Of a DNA stretch of 64,000 nucleotides, positions 60,133 through 64,000 are shown one piece after another (within the stretch, counting starts at the first letter, position 1; each line of letters begins with the position of its first letter). The DNA is from Dyella monticola. Its GTDB lineage: Bacteria; Pseudomonadota; Gammaproteobacteria; Xanthomonadales; Rhodanobacteraceae. The translations under genes and the position numbers were made by a program. The notes beneath the pieces were generated by a model. That model made no database searches and was not told the DNA's origin. It worked only from the letters and a program-made list of their open reading frames with translations. The stretch is from positions 248,001 through 312,000 of the forward strand of contig NZ_QRBE01000001.1 in NCBI RefSeq assembly GCF_003363155.1, given 5' to 3'.

Positions 60133-62751
60133 CTAACCCGCCTTGTCGCCGGCTCTGTGCGCAATCCACGCACCCATTACGGCGGACGCATAGGGAATCG
60201 ACTGCGCGGCCAGGATGAACATCCACAACTGGCCTTCCGTGAAGTGCGCGGCGCGGCTCATCGCCATGCCGGCGATGCACAGCACGAGCGCCAGGAACAT
60301 CAGCATTTCCTCGCGCACGGGGGTGAACGCAGCGAAATTGCTGCCGCCCAGGCGCCGGCTCTTGGCGGTGACCACGAACGAGGTTTTCTCGCGTGTGAGG
60401 CCATGCAGGATGCCGCGCGCAATGGCGTGGCTCAGACCCATGCTGGCGATCGACGCCATGATGGTGTCGTACCAGCCGCAAGGCACGCGTGCGCGATACA
60501 GCACCACGCCGAAAATCGCCTTGGCAAAGAAGAAGCCGATCACCGGGATCAAGAACAGCTGCATCGGCAGGCTGAAGATTTGCGGCAGGCCTACCATCCC
60601 GGCGGTCCAGAAGATCGCCATCAGCGTGAAGATCAAATGCAACGCATCGGCGAACCAGCTGAACCAGCCAGTGAGAAAGTGGAAGCGTTGGCCACCGCTG
60701 AGCGGGCCCCTTTTCGTCATCCAACCCCAGCGGCCCTTCAGGATCTGCATCGCGCCGAAGGCCCAACGATAGCGCTGGCTCTTATACGCCTTGAAATCGG
60801 CGGGCGTGAGGCCCTTGCCCATCAGCTCGTCGACGTACACCAGATCGTAGCCTGCATGCATCAGGCGCAGGCCAAGTTCGGCGTCTTCGCAGATAGTCCA
60901 TTCGGACCAGCCGCCGGTACCTTCCAGTGCCGAGCGGCGCACCATGGTCATGGTGCCGTGCTGGATGATCGCGTTGCGCTCGTTGCGATGGTGCATGCCG
61001 ATGCGGAAGAAACCGTCGTATTCCCATGCGGTCATGCGGCGGAACCGGTTGTGCTCGAAATCGCGATGCGCCTGTGGGCACTGCACTACGGCGACCTTCG
61101 GATCGTGGAAGTAGCCGGTAAGCGCTTTGAGCCAGTCCTGGCGTACCACGTAGTCCGCGTCGATCACCGCCACCACGTCGGCGCGTTGGTCTGTTTCCTT
61201 CAGGCCGAAGTTCAGTGCACCTGCTTTGAAGCCGGGCCAGGGCTCCAGATGGAAGAAACGGAAGCGCGATCCCAGCTTTTCGCAATACGCCTGCACCGGC
61301 TGCCAGATCGCCGGATCCTTGGTATTGTTGTCGATCACCAGCACTTCGAAATTTTCGTACTCCAGCGCAGCGAGCGAATCGAGCGTGATGGCCACCATCT
61401 CCGGCGGCTCGTTGTAGCAGGCCAGATGGATGGAGACGAATGGCTGCTTCTCCGGTGGATCGGGCGGCAGTAGCGCCGCGTGGCGAATCCATTGACGCCG
61501 CCATAACACTTCCGTGAATTCGAAGCCGTTGATCAGAAGAATGGCCAGGATCGCCACCTGCGCCGGGAACAGCAGCACCAGCATGCTCCAGTCCACCCAG
61601 CTCAGGTAGAAGTTGAACGGCAGCGTGACCACCCACACGATCAAGCCGCAGGCCAACTGGATCAGCACATCGAAGAACAATCGACCGGTCAGCTTGAAGC
61701 GGCGGTAGCGGATGCCGAACCACACCATCGGGATGATCGCCAGCAGACTCGCCGCCAATGCCTTCCACGGCCAGCCGGTGTCTTCGATGACGGGGCCGGT
61801 AAACGGGAACTTGAGCTGGCGGTCGGCGTTGAACACGCCCCAGTAGGCGCCGGTGCGGCCTTCGCCCAGACCTTCCTTCCAGGGCTGGTCGAACGCTTCG
61901 AACAGGTAGTAGTCGACGTTCTGCTGCTTGGCCCAGATCAGCCATTGGCGATCGAAGATGGCCTCGTTGGAGACGGACGGATACGCACGCTCGCGACGAT
62001 CGCCGTTGGACGGCCAGCCCACTTCTCCCACGACAATATGCTTGTGGGGGAAGCGCTCTTTGATCGACATGTATGCGCCTTCGGCCGCCTGCAGCGCGAC
62101 CGAATACTTTTCATCGCCAGACACCGGCAAGCCATTCCAGAAGGGAAACAGGTGGATGGTGATGAAATCCACGTGATCGGCCAGTTCCGGATACTTCAGC
62201 CAGATGTAGTCCGGCTCGGCGATCGACACCGGCTGGCGGATATGCGCGCGGGCCCGGTCGAGATACGTGATCATTTTGTCGAGGGGCAGGTCGTTGCGGA
62301 ACAGCACTTCGTTGCCCACCACGACGCGCTCGATGGTGTCCGGATAGCGGTGCGACAGGGCGATCAGGGCATCCAGCTCCTTCTCGTTGTTATCCAGGCG
62401 CGTGTCGATCTGCGCGCCAGCCATGACCTTCAGCCCCTCTTTCTGGGCAAGCCGGTAAACCTGCGGGTTCACCAGCGTCGAGTAGGTGCTGATGCGGCCG
62501 GTGTACTGGCGCAGGAGCTTCAGGTCGCTGTCGACCTCTTCATCGCTGGGAAAGCTCTGCTTGAAGGGGTCCTGGTAGCGCTGGAACAGCGAGACGGCGA
62601 AGCCATTGATCTGACCGTGCCAGTCCTGCGGACCACGCGGCTGGTTACCCCACCACCACAGGCCGATGTTCAACGCGGCGACCACCAGAGCCAGCAGAAT
62701 GGCGGTGAAAATCGACGGCCCGGTTTTAGGTTGGGTGGTTCTAGCGCTCAA
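60133..62751 (-). CDS. GH17-GT2 beta-glucan synthase, NdvB type
   Basis: An 872-residue membrane protein fusing a periplasmic glycoside hydrolase family 17 domain and a processive glycosyltransferase family 2 domain. TM1 (about 13-34) is followed by GH17 (45-320) with acid/base E148 (VVGNEVL) and nucleophile E243 (VGEVGWPSNG). TM helices (about 330-412) lead to the GT2 domain: nucleotide-binding DAD (531-533), ED (622-623) and QRYRW (659-663), then more TM helices. This is the layout of Pseudomonas NdvB and Bradyrhizobium NdvC, which make cyclic beta-(1,3) or beta-(1,3;1,6) glucans involved in osmoadaptation and biofilm drug tolerance. No other glucan genes are adjacent. Start ATG 62751. Confidence 0.9.
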   Translation of the reverse strand: MSARTTQPKTGPSIFTAILLALVVAALNIGLWWWGNQPRGPQDWHGQINGFAVSLFQRYQDPFKQSFPSDEEVDSDLKLLRQYTGRISTYSTLVNPQVYRLAQKEGLKVMAGAQIDTRLDNNEKELDALIALSHRYPDTIERVVVGNEVLFRNDLPLDKMITYLDRARAHIRQPVSIAEPDYIWLKYPELADHVDFITIHLFPFWNGLPVSGDEKYSVALQAAEGAYMSIKERFPHKHIVVGEVGWPSNGDRRERAYPSVSNEAIFDRQWLIWAKQQNVDYYLFEAFDQPWKEGLGEGRTGAYWGVFNADRQLKFPFTGPVIEDTGWPWKALAASLLAIIPMVWFGIRYRRFKLTGRLFFDVLIQLACGLIVWVVTLPFNFYLSWVDWSMLVLLFPAQVAILAILLINGFEFTEVLWRRQWIRHAALLPPDPPEKQPFVSIHLACYNEPPEMVAITLDSLAALEYENFEVLVIDNNTKDPAIWQPVQAYCEKLGSRFRFFHLEPWPGFKAGALNFGLKETDQRADVVAVIDADYVVRQDWLKALTGYFHDPKVAVVQCPQAHRDFEHNRFRRMTAWEYDGFFRIGMHHRNERNAIIQHGTMTMVRRSALEGTGGWSEWTICEDAELGLRLMHAGYDLVYVDELMGKGLTPADFKAYKSQRYRWAFGAMQILKGRWGWMTKRGPLSGGQRFHFLTGWFSWFADALHLIFTLMAIFWTAGMVGLPQIFSLPMQLFLIPVIGFFFAKAIFGVVLYRARVPCGWYDTIMASIASMGLSHAIARGILHGLTREKTSFVVTAKSRRLGGSNFAAFTPVREEMLMFLALVLCIAGMAMSRAAHFTEGQLWMFILAAQSIPYASAVMGAWIAHRAGDKAG

Positions 62752-63415
62752 GAAAATCCCCGTAAGGTCCTCTTTCGAGGCACATGAAGCTCGCGGAGCT
62801 TAACCAATTAACGGCCGTGGGCTCAATAAATTGCGCCTTGAGCGGTCAGCGCGAGGTCAGGGCGCTGACTTGGCATGGATGTGGAAGTAGCCCTTTGCCG
62901 TCCGGCAGCCTGGTATGAAAGCCGGCATGGGGACGTCGCTGTCGATGATCCCCGGCGGCGATGTCTGACGATGGCGCTCCGCGTGTTAGACCACGTCTTG
63001 CTCGATGCCGTTACCCTTCACCCGGCGAATGCACCGTGTATGCCTGATCATGTTCGGTCGTTCCATGTCGAACTTGCTTCGCCTCATTCGTCACTATGGA
63101 TGAGGTATCGATGCTTGTGTCGTTTGTTGAAGTGAATGCATGGTCACCAAGGCAGAGGGCGGTTGAAGTTGTTCGCAACGATTTACGTGGGCATCTCGCA
63201 ATCTATTGCGCAACGGTTTTGTTTGCGCGCGCATCAATGAAAAGTAGTGCATTGGCATTAACGCATTTGCGCAGACAGGCACTACACGTCTTTAGGCGTT
63301 GTCGCTATCTTCAAAAAAACAGGGGAAGGCGCCGATTTCTTATGGATTTTTGGAGTCGGCCGTATGAGCGCGAGCCATGAAGGAGCTTGCGCGGACCTGA
63401 CAATCGGGGAAGATC
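62752..63415. other. 664-bp divergent intergenic region
   Basis: Lies between the glucan synthase start (minus) and the second TonB-dependent receptor (plus). Short open frames exist (about 62875-63135 and 63096-63380) but lack ribosome sites and recognisable domains. The part from about 63100 to 63350 is more AT-rich than neighbouring DNA and probably carries the receptor promoter and a long 5' leader; it includes a run CAAAAAAACAGGGG at about 63310-63325. Confidence 0.5.
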
Positions 63416-64000
63416 ATGAAGGCTCAGCAGCGGAAACTGTTGTACGTCGTGATTTGCAGTGCCCTCGCGGGACTCTTGGGTTATACCCAGCTTGCCCAGG
63501 CGCAGTCCACGATGATAACGACCTCGACGCAACCATCCGGACCTTCGCCACAAACCACGACCGCTACGCAGACAGGGGATCAGTCGCAGGCATCGAGCAC
63601 TACGGCGCAAGCCAAGACGCTAAAAACCGTCACGGTCACCGGCTCGCTGATCCGCAGTGTCGATGTGGAATTGGCACAACCGGTGGTTACCATCACCTCG
63701 GAAGATATTCAGCACCAGGGCTTCGCAACAGTCGGCCAACTGCTGAATAACCTTACCTCGGCGTCCTCGCCCGACATCAGCAAATCCGATCCGTATGAGG
63801 GTGGCCCGGACGTGGGCGGTACCTATATCGACCTGCGCAACATCGGTACGCAACGCACCTTGGTGCTGATCGATGGCAAGCGCGTGGGGACCTCTTACGA
63901 CGGCCTCACCAACCTGGACACGATACCGACCGCGATCGTTGATCACATCGACGTGCTGGCCGACGGCGCTTCGGCCATCTACGGCTCCGATGCGATTGCC
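63416..64000 (+). CDS. TonB-dependent receptor (5' part only)
   Basis: The first 195 residues of a second TonB-dependent receptor; the barrel lies beyond the window. A signal peptide (1-29, ending LAQAQ) and a Thr/Gln/Ser-rich spacer (30-68) precede the TonB-box-like segment LKTVTVTGSLIRSVDVE (about 69-85). The plug domain follows: PVVTITSEDIQHQGFATVGQLL, YIDLRNIGTQRTLVLIDGKRV, VDHIDVLADGASAIYGSDAIA. The GSLIR start and the DLRNIG...LVLIDGKR run are typical of the large xanthomonad/sphingomonad receptor group that imports oligosaccharides or other complex substrates. ATG 63416 has GGGGAAG upstream. Confidence 0.9.
   Translation, partial: MKAQQRKLLYVVICSALAGLLGYTQLAQAQSTMITTSTQPSGPSPQTTTATQTGDQSQASSTTAQAKTLKTVTVTGSLIRSVDVELAQPVVTITSEDIQHQGFATVGQLLNNLTSASSPDISKSDPYEGGPDVGGTYIDLRNIGTQRTLVLIDGKRVGTSYDGLTNLDTIPTAIVDHIDVLADGASAIYGSDAIA

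Noticed and set aside
62875-63380. Two small frames in the region upstream of the second receptor
   Set aside because: No ribosome sites, overlapping each other, no domains; more likely promoter and leader DNA.

Overview
The window looks like a chromosomal segment from a high-GC gammaproteobacterium of the order Xanthomonadales (Lysobacterales), most likely Rhodanobacteraceae (Dyella, Frateuria, Rhodanobacter or Luteibacter type). The reasons are a fused aspartate kinase/diaminopimelate decarboxylase, the MurL/MurD2 pair described from Xanthomonas, SapC, GFA and short GreB-like proteins of xanthomonad type, several TonB-dependent receptors, and intergenic REP palindromes of the GTCATTCCGGCGAAGGCCGG kind. 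I saw no tRNA, rRNA, CRISPR array, prophage or full insertion sequence. Genes are dense and almost all intact; the first and last run off the window.

Layout. 1-6.9 kb: partial OmpR-type response regulator, divergent M1 aminopeptidase, prmC, a possibly structured leader and a TonB-dependent receptor. 6.9-11.6 kb (minus): an HpnN-like RND exporter and dxs, both of the isoprenoid/hopanoid theme. 11.7-18.5 kb: HNH nuclease, SapC, a Tat-exported flavin amine oxidase coupled to a c-type cytochrome, a GNAT enzyme, and an alpha-amino-acid ester hydrolase-like CocE enzyme. 18.6-25.1 kb: acyl-CoA dehydrogenase with a lipoprotein, a SET-domain methyltransferase, a DJ-1/PfpI protein, a Gre-like factor without the usual tip loop, and a second-type EF-G. 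25.4-28.9 kb: two paralogous membrane-anchored proline-rich proteins of unknown function sharing a four-cysteine C-terminal domain, then a GFA-family protein. 29.0-33.4 kb: a two-subunit molybdenum hydroxylase (IorB/IorA type) whose small subunit has lost all four cysteines of its N-terminal [2Fe-2S] site, a 270-bp MITE-like element, and an APC permease. 33.7-40.1 kb: two related small outer-membrane barrels, a PhzF-family protein, a sedolisin protease and class I fumarase. 40.4-45.9 kb: lysC-lysA fusion, murL and murD2. 45.9-53.4 kb: M13 peptidase, GH92 mannosidase and a DHA2-family MFS pump preceded by two palindromes. 53.4-62.8 kb (minus): tamB, tamA, a third barrel protein and a GH17-GT2 beta-glucan synthase of NdvB type. 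63.4 kb to the end: start of a second TonB-dependent receptor.

Taken together the segment is heavy in envelope biogenesis and periplasmic metabolism: peptidoglycan precursors (diaminopimelate supply, L-to-D-glutamate epimerisation on the UDP-MurNAc dipeptide), outer-membrane protein assembly (TamAB), beta-glucan synthesis, isoprenoid precursor supply and lipid export, plus secreted peptidases and glycosidases feeding TonB-dependent uptake.

The best candidates for something undescribed are the tandem proline-rich/four-cysteine membrane proteins (25.4-28.4 kb), the molybdenum-enzyme small subunit without its plant-type iron-sulfur site (31.3-31.8 kb), and the nested-palindrome element at 31,856-32,125. 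Most functional calls rest on motif recognition alone. Start codons were chosen from visible Shine-Dalgarno sequences and signal peptides.
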